NCBI GenBank assembly: GCA_043842855.1
Contig: JBBPJF010000001.1
Coordinates: 1-64,000 of the forward strand
Source: QFNR01 sp043842855
GTDB lineage: Bacteria > Pseudomonadota > Gammaproteobacteria > Burkholderiales > Neisseriaceae
Direction: 5' to 3'
Length of the DNA stretch: 64,000 bases
Shown here: piece after piece, positions 15,628-23,844 of the stretch
Layout: every line of letters starts with the position of its first letter
Position numbering within the stretch: position 1 is the stretch's first letter
Program-made: the position numbers and the translations under genes
Notes under the pieces: generated by a model
What the model saw: the letters and a program-made list of their open reading frames with translations, nothing else
What the model was told of the DNA's origin: nothing
Database searches by the model: none

Positions 15628-18441
15628 TTAAACATTCCCTAAGTAAGGAGCTAGATATTGTCCTGTATAAGATCGGGGTTCACGACAAATCTCTTCTGGC
15701 GTCCCTGTAGCGATGATTTCACCTCCATCCTCTCCCCCTTCTGGGCCTAAATCTACTACATAGTCTGCTGTTTTAATCACGTCCAGATTATGTTCGATAA
15801 TCACAATGGTGTTTCCCTTACCCTTTAGACGTTGGATGACTTCCAGTAATAGAGCAATATCTGCAAAATGCAGTCCAGTTGTGGGCTCGTCCAACACATA
15901 AAGGGTTTTACCCGTATCACGCTTAGAAAGTTCAAGCGCCAGCTTCATACGTTGCGCTTCTCCTCCCGATAAAGTAGTAGCGCTTTGTCCAAGTTTGATA
16001 TAACCCAGTCCGACATCCATCAATACTGATAGCTTGCGATAAATACTGGGGATATTCTTGAAAAATAGTTGGCTTTCTTCTACTGTCATATCTAATACTT
16101 CACTAATATTTTTGCCCTTATAAGTAACCTCCAGAGTTTCCCGGTTATAGCGCTTGGCCTGACAAACTTCGCACGGTACGTAAATATCTGAAAGAAAATG
16201 CATCTCTACTTTGATAACACCATCTCCTTCGCAAGCTTCACAACGTCCCCCCTTTACGTTAAAGCTGAAGCGACCCATGTTATAACCTCGCTCTCGAGAT
16301 AAGGGCGTCTTAGCGAATAGTTCACGAATAGGACTAAAAACGCCTGTATAGGTAGCTGGATTAGATCGAGGGGTTCTCCCAATCGGCGACTGATCCACAT
16401 TAATAATCTTATCTAAGTGCTCTAAACCTTTTATCTCTGTATACGGAGCTGGATTAGTATTGGATCGGTTAAGTTCTGCTGCCAGGATATTCGCTAGGGT
16501 ATCATTAATCAAAGTGGACTTACCGCTACCCGAAACCCCTGTCACACAAGTAACTAACCCCAACGGTATCATCAAATCCACATGCTTCAAGTTATTGCCG
16601 CTAGCTCCCTTGAGATAAAGTAATCTCTCAGGATTAATAGGCGTCCTCTGTTTAGGATAGGTTATTGTTTTACGATGGCTAATATATTGTCCAGTGATAG
16701 AATCCTGAGATTTTTCCAACTCCTTAGGAGGCATGGCAGCTACTACATACCCCCCATGTTCTCCTGCACCAGGACCCATATCAACTACAAAATCTGCTGC
16801 ACGAATAGCATCTTCATCATGTTCAACAACCAAAACACTATTGCCTAAATCCCTTAAGTATTTCAAAGTATTTATTAATCGGTCATTATCTCTTTGATGT
16901 AATCCAATAGAGGGTTCATCTAGCACATAGATCACCCCAGTCAAGCCTGAGCCTATTTGGCTAGCTAAACGAATACGTTGCGCCTCTCCTCCTGATAATG
17001 TATCGGTGCTACGTGCTAAATCGAGGTAGTTTAGGCCAACATCAATTAAAAATTGCAGACGACTAAGAATCTCATGAAGGATTTTTTCAGCAATTATTTT
17101 CTGATTTCCCTTTAAGTCTAAGTGACTCAAGAACTCAAAACAGCTTTTCAAATTAAGCTCTGTTAATTCATTAATGGCTAAGTCATTAATGCGCACAAAC
17201 CGCGCTTCTTTCCGAATACGTGCTCCATGGCAGTCTGGACAAGTAGTATAAGTCTGATACTTACTAATTTCTTCCCTTACAACTAATGAATCGGTATCCT
17301 TCAAACGTCTTTGTAAGTTAGGAATAATACCTTCAAAAGGATATTGGTTTTTATGCCCACTGTCTAAAGAAAAATTAATCGACTCCTCACCAGAACCATA
17401 TAATAAAACTTGCCGAATTTTAGCAGGCAGCTCTTGGAAAGGAGTTTGAATGTCAAATTGGTAGTGTTTAGCTAAAGCTTGCATGATCTGGAAAGTAACA
17501 CTATTTCTCTTATCCCAACCACTAATCGCTCCCGCCGCAATAGACAGCTCTGGGTGAAGAACTAACTTCTTTTCATCAAAATAATAAGTTTGCCCTAGAC
17601 CGTTACACGTAGGGCAAGCACCCATGGGATTATTGAAACTGAATAAACGAGGTTCTAACTCAAGTAAACTGTAATTATCCCGTGGACACGCAAAAGTGGA
17701 GGAAAAGGAAAATTCTTCCTCTGTTTCCATATTTATTGCAAGGGCACGATCATGTCCTAGTCTTAGAGCAGTTTCCAAACTCTCTGTCAGGCGCTGCTTA
17801 TTTTCTGCTCTGACCTTAATACGATCAATCACTACGTCAACGTTATGTTTGAAGTTTCTTTTTAAGGACGGTATTTCATCCAGCTCATAATATTTACCAT
17901 CTACTTTAACGCGGATAAAACCCTCTGATCGTAATTGATGCCATAACTCTACAAATTCACCTTTTCTGTTGCGAACGATGGGGGCCAATATCATTAGCTT
18001 AGTTCCTTCAGGAAGAGCTAATAAAGTATCTACCATTTGAGAGACTGTTTGACTGGCAAGTGGTATGTTGTGTATAGGGCAAAAGGGGACACCAACGCGT
18101 GCGTACAATAGCCTTAGATAATCATATATTTCTGTTACGGTGCCAACGGTAGAACGCGAATTATAACTTGCTGCTTTCTGCTCGATAGACACAGCAGGAG
18201 AAAGCCCCTCTATTAAGTCAACATCCGGCTTTTCCATCATTTGCAAAAATTGCCGTGCATAGGCTGATAAACTTTCGACATATCGCCTCTGTCCCTCAGC
18301 ATACAACGTATCAAAGGCTAGCGAGGATTTACCGCTTCCAGAAAGACCCGTAATAACTACCAATTGGTTTCGCGGTATGTCCAGATCAATATTTTTAAGA
18401 TTATGAGTCCTAGCGCCACGAATTTTGATGTAATCAGCCAT
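15628..18441 (-). CDS. uvrA: Excinuclease ABC subunit A
   Basis: This 937-residue ABC-type ATPase finds bulky DNA lesions and loads UvrB for nucleotide excision repair. There are two nucleotide-binding modules: Walker A GLSGSGKSSLAFD near residue 33 with signature DTLSGGEAQRIRLA, and GVSGSGKSTLIND near residue 645 with signature TTLSGGEAQRMKLALEL. Zinc-finger cysteines are seen in CPTCNGLG, CPDCHGARI and CEACEGDG...CEVC. Length is normal. It lies 83 bases downstream of guaB on the same strand. I see no SOS (LexA) box in that gap. Confidence 0.98.
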   Translation of the reverse strand: MADYIKIRGARTHNLKNIDLDIPRNQLVVITGLSGSGKSSLAFDTLYAEGQRRYVESLSAYARQFLQMMEKPDVDLIEGLSPAVSIEQKAASYNSRSTVGTVTEIYDYLRLLYARVGVPFCPIHNIPLASQTVSQMVDTLLALPEGTKLMILAPIVRNRKGEFVELWHQLRSEGFIRVKVDGKYYELDEIPSLKRNFKHNVDVVIDRIKVRAENKQRLTESLETALRLGHDRALAINMETEEEFSFSSTFACPRDNYSLLELEPRLFSFNNPMGACPTCNGLGQTYYFDEKKLVLHPELSIAAGAISGWDKRNSVTFQIMQALAKHYQFDIQTPFQELPAKIRQVLLYGSGEESINFSLDSGHKNQYPFEGIIPNLQRRLKDTDSLVVREEISKYQTYTTCPDCHGARIRKEARFVRINDLAINELTELNLKSCFEFLSHLDLKGNQKIIAEKILHEILSRLQFLIDVGLNYLDLARSTDTLSGGEAQRIRLASQIGSGLTGVIYVLDEPSIGLHQRDNDRLINTLKYLRDLGNSVLVVEHDEDAIRAADFVVDMGPGAGEHGGYVVAAMPPKELEKSQDSITGQYISHRKTITYPKQRTPINPERLLYLKGASGNNLKHVDLMIPLGLVTCVTGVSGSGKSTLINDTLANILAAELNRSNTNPAPYTEIKGLEHLDKIINVDQSPIGRTPRSNPATYTGVFSPIRELFAKTPLSRERGYNMGRFSFNVKGGRCEACEGDGVIKVEMHFLSDIYVPCEVCQAKRYNRETLEVTYKGKNISEVLDMTVEESQLFFKNIPSIYRKLSVLMDVGLGYIKLGQSATTLSGGEAQRMKLALELSKRDTGKTLYVLDEPTTGLHFADIALLLEVIQRLKGKGNTIVIIEHNLDVIKTADYVVDLGPEGGEDGGEIIATGTPEEICREPRSYTGQYLAPYLGNV

Positions 18442-18524
18442 AGTACCCTGCCATCATCCAGGCAAGCCTGGCGAGAAGTAGTGCTCTAAAAATAAAAGGC
18501 CCTAGCCACCCTGGCATCAATTAA

Positions 18525-19982
18525 TTATCTCACTTGATAATTAGGAGCCTCTTTTGTAATTTGTACATCATGCACATGAGACTCAGTGATTCCAGCCGCT
18601 GTAATCTCCACAAACTTAGCCTTACGATGCATCTCCTCAATAGAGGCACAGCCAATGTATCCCATACTGGAACGCAAACCGCCAAGTAACTGATGAATAA
18701 TATTAATGACTGGTCCCTTATAGGGCACGCGCCCTTCAATTCCCTCAGGAACTAGTTTTTCAGTATTTTCATTACCTTGGAAATACCGTTCTGCAGAACC
18801 TTTAGCCATAGCTGCCAAAGATCCCATGCCTCGATAAGATTTGTAAGAACGACCTTGGTAAAGCTCTATTTCACCAGGAGCTTCATCCGTTCCCGCAAAC
18901 ATCCCACCTAACATCACACAATCTGCTCCTGCAGCCAAGGCCTTAGCAATATCTCCTGAATAACGGATCCCTCCGTCCGCTATGATAGGAATATCACAGT
19001 CTTTGAGGGCTGTGAACACATTACTAATCGCAGTTAATTGAGGTACTCCTACCCCGGCGATAATGCGCGTAGTACAAATCGAACCTGGGCCAATCCCCAC
19101 TTTTACACCGTCAACTCCTGCCTTGACCAGATCCTGAGCAGCTTGTGCAGTTGCGATATTCCCGGCAACTATAGGTAAATCACGGTAACTAGCCTTGAGG
19201 GTCTGAACCATTTTTAAGATACTCTCATGATGCCCATGAGCCGTATCCACAACCACAACATCAACGCCCTCGCGTACCAGTCCTGCCACCCGCTCTTCAG
19301 TACCTTCAGATACACCGATAGCTGCTCCAACTCTTAAACGGCCCTGGCTATCTTTATTAGCATTAGGAAAAGCAGAAGTCTTTAAGATATCCCTGACAGT
19401 AATTAAACCCTTAAGGGCCCAATTATCATCTGTTAACAAAACCCTCTCTATCTTGTGACGATGCATCAGGGCTTTAGCAGCTTCGATAGAAGTCCCTTCT
19501 TTTACCGTAACCAAACGGTCACGTGGTGTCATAAGTTGTGAGATAGGAATATCCATTCTGTCTTCAAAACGTAAGTCACGATTAGTCACTAAACCAACTA
19601 ACTCCCCGTTTTCAACCACAGGTAAACTAGATATTTTATGGCGCCTGGATAGCTCTATCACATCTTTAATGGATAAGTGAGGGCTGACAGTCACAGGATC
19701 TTTAACCACGCCGCTCTCATGACGTTTCACCTTTTGTATGCACCGTGCTTGAAGCGCATTACTCATATTCTTATGAATAATTCCTATACCGCCCTCCTGC
19801 GCCATAGAAATTGCCAACTTAGCTTCTGTGACAGTATCCATCGCAGCTGAGACTAAAGGAACATTGAGATGGACATCTCGACAAATCCGAGTTTTGAGCT
19901 GCACTTCCTTAGGCAAGACCGAAGACGAACCTGGTACTAGTAACACATCATCAAAAGTATACGCCTTCTGTAATATATCCAT
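18525..19982 (-). CDS. guaB: IMP dehydrogenase
   Basis: This 485-residue enzyme oxidises IMP to XMP with NAD, the committed step to guanine nucleotides. The TIM-barrel catalytic core is split by two CBS domains (about residues 91-205). The catalytic Cys is C303 in GIGPGSICTTRIIAGVGVPQ, and the flap and K+ site regions are present (GMGSLAAMAKGS and ADGGIRYSGD). The usual guaA neighbour is not in the window. It has its own promoter. Confidence 0.98.
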   Translation of the reverse strand: MDILQKAYTFDDVLLVPGSSSVLPKEVQLKTRICRDVHLNVPLVSAAMDTVTEAKLAISMAQEGGIGIIHKNMSNALQARCIQKVKRHESGVVKDPVTVSPHLSIKDVIELSRRHKISSLPVVENGELVGLVTNRDLRFEDRMDIPISQLMTPRDRLVTVKEGTSIEAAKALMHRHKIERVLLTDDNWALKGLITVRDILKTSAFPNANKDSQGRLRVGAAIGVSEGTEERVAGLVREGVDVVVVDTAHGHHESILKMVQTLKASYRDLPIVAGNIATAQAAQDLVKAGVDGVKVGIGPGSICTTRIIAGVGVPQLTAISNVFTALKDCDIPIIADGGIRYSGDIAKALAAGADCVMLGGMFAGTDEAPGEIELYQGRSYKSYRGMGSLAAMAKGSAERYFQGNENTEKLVPEGIEGRVPYKGPVINIIHQLLGGLRSSMGYIGCASIEEMHRKAKFVEITAAGITESHVHDVQITKEAPNYQVR

Positions 19983-20010
19983 TCTCTCTTCTCCACCAGC
20001 TGATGGGAAA

Positions 20011-20039
20011 ATTGTACCAAACTCAGGGTACTCCGTTAA
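20011..20039 (-). promoter_or_regulatory. Candidate guaB promoter
   Basis: The minus strand shows TTAACG (20034-20039), 17 bases, then TACAAT (20011-20016), ending about 28 bases before the guaB ATG. The -10 element is good and the -35 element is moderate. Confidence 0.4.
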
Positions 20040-20129
20040 GCAAACTGTAAAAAAAATTGCGTAACCCGGAAATTTAATTGATAATTAGACGTGCTCGTTT
20101 CTTTCGCCTATTTTACCTCAAGACTGCTT

Positions 20130-20564
20130 ATGCGCTGCCTTCGTTGCCTAAAGCTGTTGTCGCTCAATGTGTTGGTAATGACTGGTTCGATTCCTTTTTC
20201 TCCTGGAGAGGACCTCTCTTCTGTTAGGCAAACTATTTATGTCTGGAAGACCAATAAAGTAAACACTTATAGTGATGCGCCTCCAATGAGTAGAGGCATA
20301 CATTACAGTATTCTAAAAGACGAAGAGATTCTAGCTCCGAAGGAACAGCTTGGTTTAAAGGAAGATCAGGCGGCGTCTAATACTCCGCTCCCGCAAAGAA
20401 CCGAAGCTTCTGGACCAGAAAATAGAAGTTTTAAGCAACAAGCATGTGAACAGGCCAAAGAAAACTTAGAAATAGCACAAAAAATGAAAGATTCTTCAGG
20501 CGATGGATCCCAATCCAAACTTAGTAAAATTTACCAAGAACAAGTAAGCAGGTATTGTGGATAA
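20130..20564 (+). CDS. Small exported protein with DUF4124-like N-terminal domain
   Basis: This protein has about 144 residues from the ATG at 20130; a GTG at 20091 would add 13. Residues 1-26 form a signal-like hydrophobic stretch. IYVWKTNKVNTYSDAPP at 36-52 resembles the DUF4124 pattern (aromatic-x-W-x(4)-G/N-x-V-x-YSD-x-PP) of small periplasmic proteins of unknown role. The middle is low-complexity (Gln, Glu, Pro, Ser). The C-terminal part has a Cys-led helix CEQAKENLEIAQKM and a final Cys (RYCG), which could form a disulfide and is typical of DUF4124 proteins. It lies between divergent guaB and uvrC, 28 bases before uvrC. Function is unknown. Confidence 0.7.
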   Translation: MRCLRCLKLLSLNVLVMTGSIPFSPGEDLSSVRQTIYVWKTNKVNTYSDAPPMSRGIHYSILKDEEILAPKEQLGLKEDQAASNTPLPQRTEASGPENRSFKQQACEQAKENLEIAQKMKDSSGDGSQSKLSKIYQEQVSRYCG

Positions 20565-20592
20565 ATCTCTTTGCTTTTCCTGAAGGAAGCCC

Positions 20593-22419
20593 GTGCCTTT
20601 ATCACGAATCCAGAAGCTAAGTGCTTTTGTCAAAACTCTACCTTCTCTGCCAGGGGTCTACCGCATGCTGAATGCGGCGGGCGTCGTACTTTATGTGGGG
20701 AAAGCCAAAAATCTCAACCATCGTCTCAAAAGCTATTTTTACGCTAAAAATCACTCTCCTCGAATTGAATTAATGCTTCAACAAGTGGAACTTATTGAAA
20801 CCACCATTACCCGTAACGAGGTAGAAGCACTAATTCTAGAAAATAATTTGATTAAATCACTCAAGCCAAAATACAACATTGTATTTCGAGATGATAAAAG
20901 CTACCCACTGATTCGAATTTCCCAACATAACTACCCACAGATTGCCTATTACAGGGGACCCCTACGGAAACCTGATCAGTATTTCGGTCCCTATCCTAAC
21001 AGCCACTATGTTAAAGAAAGCATCCAGATTATACAAAAAATTTTTCAACTACGTACGTGCACTAACTCTACCTTTGAAAACCGTTCTAAACCCTGCATAC
21101 TGTACCAAATTCAGCGTTGTTCAGCTCCTTGTACGCAGAAAATATCCCAGCAAGATTACCAACAACAAGTAGAAGAAACTGTTCTCTTCCTCAAGGGAAA
21201 AACTCAAAATCTCATCTCAAACTTGACTGAAAAAATGAATCACGCTTCCGAGGCACTGCTCTTTGAAACTGCAGCACGTTATCGCGATCAGATATTTTCC
21301 CTTAGTACTACTCAAAAAGGACAATTTATTAACAGCAAACAATATTCACAAGCCAATTTAGATATTCTAGCCTGTGTGACTCTAAAGGAGTGGTTGTGTA
21401 TCCACTGGGTTAGTGTTCGCAATGGACAATATGTGGGAGATAAAAGTTTTATAGTTGAAAGCATCGATTGGGGCGAAGATCCTATTAAAAAATATACCGA
21501 GAATTTTTTAGCTCAGCACTACTTAGGTCGCTATATACCGGATTGTATCATCACTAATTTTGCTGTACCCCAAGTTATTCAAGAAGCGCTTAACCAGCAA
21601 AGCCATAGAAAAGTTCTCTTCCCCACTCGAGTTGTGGGAGAACGGAAAAAATGGCTAGATATGGCGGAAGAAAATGCGCATATAGCACTTTCGCAAAGGC
21701 ACCTCACTAATGCTGGGCAGGCAGAACGTAGAAAAAGATTGGCAAGTCTATTAAAAATTGACCTGTTGGATAGGATAGAGTGTTTTGACGTTAGCCATAC
21801 TTCTGGAGAAGCAACTGTAGCTTCCTGTGTTGTGTATGAAAATGGCAATATGCAACCTTCACAATACCGTCGGTATAATATTAAAGCAAAGACACATGGG
21901 GATGATTATGCAGCTTTGCGAGAAGCCTTAACGCGTAGATATCAAGGTAGTACTACAACTTCTCTGCTTCCTGAACTAGTCATTATTGATGGTGGGAAAG
22001 GACAGATTAACGTAGCCCTTTCTGTTTGGGATACTCTAGGTTTGACTATTCCTTTAATTGGCGTCGCAAAAGGCGTAGAGCGTAAGCCAGGAATGGAAAC
22101 TCTACTTATGCCTATGATGCAAAATAGGTCCCTTCGTCTAGAGCCTTCTGACCCTGCCTTACATCTAATCCAAACTATACGAGATGAGGCACACCGCTTT
22201 GCTATTACTGGCCACCGTCTTAGACGTGCGAAAAACCGTAGAAAATCCAAATTAGACGAGATTCCAATGATTGGAGCTAAAAGAAAAAAAGCATTGTTAA
22301 TTCGCTTTGGTGGGTTAAGGGAAATAGAGGGGGCCACTATTGAGGAATTAATGAAGGTAGAAGGAATCAGCCGTGCTATTGCTACTAAGATTCATGAGTA
22401 CTTTCATTCTGTATCTTAA
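20593..22419 (+). CDS. uvrC: Excinuclease ABC subunit C
   Basis: UvrC makes the two DNA incisions around a lesion bound by UvrB. It starts at GTG with GAAGGAAG upstream and has 608 residues. The N-terminal GIY-YIG nuclease domain includes LPGVYRMLNAAGVVLYVGKA, a Cys-rich segment (RTCTN, KPCILYQ, CSAPC) follows, then a UVR domain near residues 200-235. The RNase H-like second nuclease includes ECFDVSHTSGEATVAS and VIIDGGKGQ. Tandem helix-hairpin-helix motifs end the protein (IPMIGAKRKKALL and VEGISRAIATKI). pgsA follows, as is common in proteobacteria. Confidence 0.97.
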   Translation: MPLSRIQKLSAFVKTLPSLPGVYRMLNAAGVVLYVGKAKNLNHRLKSYFYAKNHSPRIELMLQQVELIETTITRNEVEALILENNLIKSLKPKYNIVFRDDKSYPLIRISQHNYPQIAYYRGPLRKPDQYFGPYPNSHYVKESIQIIQKIFQLRTCTNSTFENRSKPCILYQIQRCSAPCTQKISQQDYQQQVEETVLFLKGKTQNLISNLTEKMNHASEALLFETAARYRDQIFSLSTTQKGQFINSKQYSQANLDILACVTLKEWLCIHWVSVRNGQYVGDKSFIVESIDWGEDPIKKYTENFLAQHYLGRYIPDCIITNFAVPQVIQEALNQQSHRKVLFPTRVVGERKKWLDMAEENAHIALSQRHLTNAGQAERRKRLASLLKIDLLDRIECFDVSHTSGEATVASCVVYENGNMQPSQYRRYNIKAKTHGDDYAALREALTRRYQGSTTTSLLPELVIIDGGKGQINVALSVWDTLGLTIPLIGVAKGVERKPGMETLLMPMMQNRSLRLEPSDPALHLIQTIRDEAHRFAITGHRLRRAKNRRKSKLDEIPMIGAKRKKALLIRFGGLREIEGATIEELMKVEGISRAIATKIHEYFHSVS

Positions 22420-22427
22420 TAATTCAG

Positions 22428-22458
22428 TTGACCGTACCTACCCAAGGCGTTGTATACT
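22428..22458 (+). promoter_or_regulatory. Candidate pgsA promoter
   Basis: TTGACC (22428-22433) and TATACT (22453-22458), separated by 19 bases, lie just before the pgsA ATG at 22486. The hexamers are good and the spacing slightly long. They would give pgsA transcription independent of uvrC. They also argue against the earlier TTG start at 22450, which overlaps the -10 element. Confidence 0.45.
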
Positions 22459-22485
22459 ACCCTCACCAATTCAGGAAATACCCTA

Positions 22486-23079
22486 ATGCTCTCTAGATTG
22501 ACTACTCCCAATATTTTGACCATCGTAAGGGTTGCCCTGATTCCTCTGTTCATTGTTATTTGTTATCTTCCCGCCTGGCTACCACGAGGTACGTTCGATA
22601 GTTATTATACGGATTTTGCGGCAGCCCTAACCTTCTCTGTGGCTAGTCTCACAGACTGGTTAGATGGTTTAATTGCTAGAAAGTGGAACCAGTCTACAGA
22701 GTTAGGGGCTTTTCTAGATCCAGTAGCAGATAAATTATTAGTAGTTTGTGCCTTAGTCTTATTAGTCAGATGGCATAGAACTTATGCTTTCTTAGCAATT
22801 ATCATTATTAGCCGCGAACTTTGTGTCACCGCTTTACGGGAATTGATGGCACGTAAGAGGCTTAGCGAGGTTATAGCCGTGGCTAAACTGGGTAAGTGGA
22901 AGACTGCAGCTCAAATGACTGCTATCATAATGCTTTTGTTAAGACAATTTCCTTACACCCACTGGGATTTGATTTTAATAGGTAACTTTTTTCTATTTAT
23001 CGCTGCCTATTTCACTATCAGTTCTTTTATTTACTATCTTAAAGCAATTTATCTCCAGTTTAAAACTCAACCCTTTTGA
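22486..23079 (+). CDS. pgsA: CDP-diacylglycerol--glycerol-3-phosphate 3-phosphatidyltransferase
   Basis: This inner-membrane enzyme makes phosphatidylglycerol phosphate, the precursor of phosphatidylglycerol and cardiolipin. The ATG at 22486 gives 197 residues beginning LSRLTTPNILTIVRV, the family start; an earlier TTG would add 12 unrelated residues. The full CDP-alcohol phosphotransferase motif is present: D57, D60, G61, A64, R65, G74, D78 and D82. Several membrane segments follow. Unlike many relatives it is not followed by tRNA genes; a non-coding stretch comes next. Confidence 0.95.
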   Translation: MLSRLTTPNILTIVRVALIPLFIVICYLPAWLPRGTFDSYYTDFAAALTFSVASLTDWLDGLIARKWNQSTELGAFLDPVADKLLVVCALVLLVRWHRTYAFLAIIIISRELCVTALRELMARKRLSEVIAVAKLGKWKTAAQMTAIIMLLLRQFPYTHWDLILIGNFFLFIAAYFTISSFIYYLKAIYLQFKTQPF

Positions 23080-23844
23080 GAAATAGGTTCGCACCTAATA
23101 ACCTAAATCCCGGAGAACACATGAGTAAATATTTAGCTGTGGGCTATTCAACCTAAAATTTCATCAAATTTCTTCCACGGTTATTGTAGGAAAATAATTG
23201 TTGCCAAATTAATCTTCTGACTACTGCTTCTTGCTCATTTCCACATCAGTAGAACTCAAATCACAGTAAAATCAACGGAATTTCACTAGATTTTAATCTT
23301 AAAACAACAAGAAAAAGAATAAAATAATCCAGAAGAGCAAGAACTAAAAAGTAGATAACTTGCATCCAAAAGCATTATAACTACCACTTGAGATATAGTA
23401 GAATCGCCGAATTCTGCTTCTCTGATCTACTATCAGTCAACCCTAAATAACAACTGCAAGTATCTCAATTAAAAGAGAACACCTCATGACTTCACTATAT
23501 GAAAATATGCATGACAGATATGCATGTGGCTCAATCTGATTAACATAGGGACTAAAAGTAAGCCCGAGAGCTTCTAAAAATTCTGGTTTATCTATGGTCA
23601 GATAATAATAGGATAAGCCAGACCATTAGCTTAATTAGAAACGCAAATTCCTTTACCTCTCCAGGGCAAACATTACTGCTGAAAGAAGACAACCAGATAC
23701 TGGGAAAAGTAGAAGAGTAAAATAGCACAGGCTGGAGCTGGGCGAATCATTAAAAAAATAAAATGATCACTCAGCAGCCCAGCATGCCATATAAGCCTTC
23801 TAACCCTCTAAACCTCTTTATTCCTTGAACTCCTTACACTCGAG
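23080..23844. other. Non-coding gap of about 765 bases, no recognised feature
   Basis: This AT-rich stretch lies between the convergent pgsA and gcvP genes. I see only very short frames, for example one starting ATG at 23486, and no tRNA, riboswitch or clear terminator. No gcvT or gcvH relic was recognised. It is probably an eroded region. Confidence 0.5.

Noticed and set aside
15608..15628. Short inverted repeat between ilvA and uvrA as a bidirectional terminator
   Set aside because: Only a weak AT-rich stem of about 5-6 pairs with a poor T-run; not enough to call.
22450..22485. Upstream TTG start for pgsA
   Set aside because: It overlaps the probable -10 element and adds residues not found in the family.
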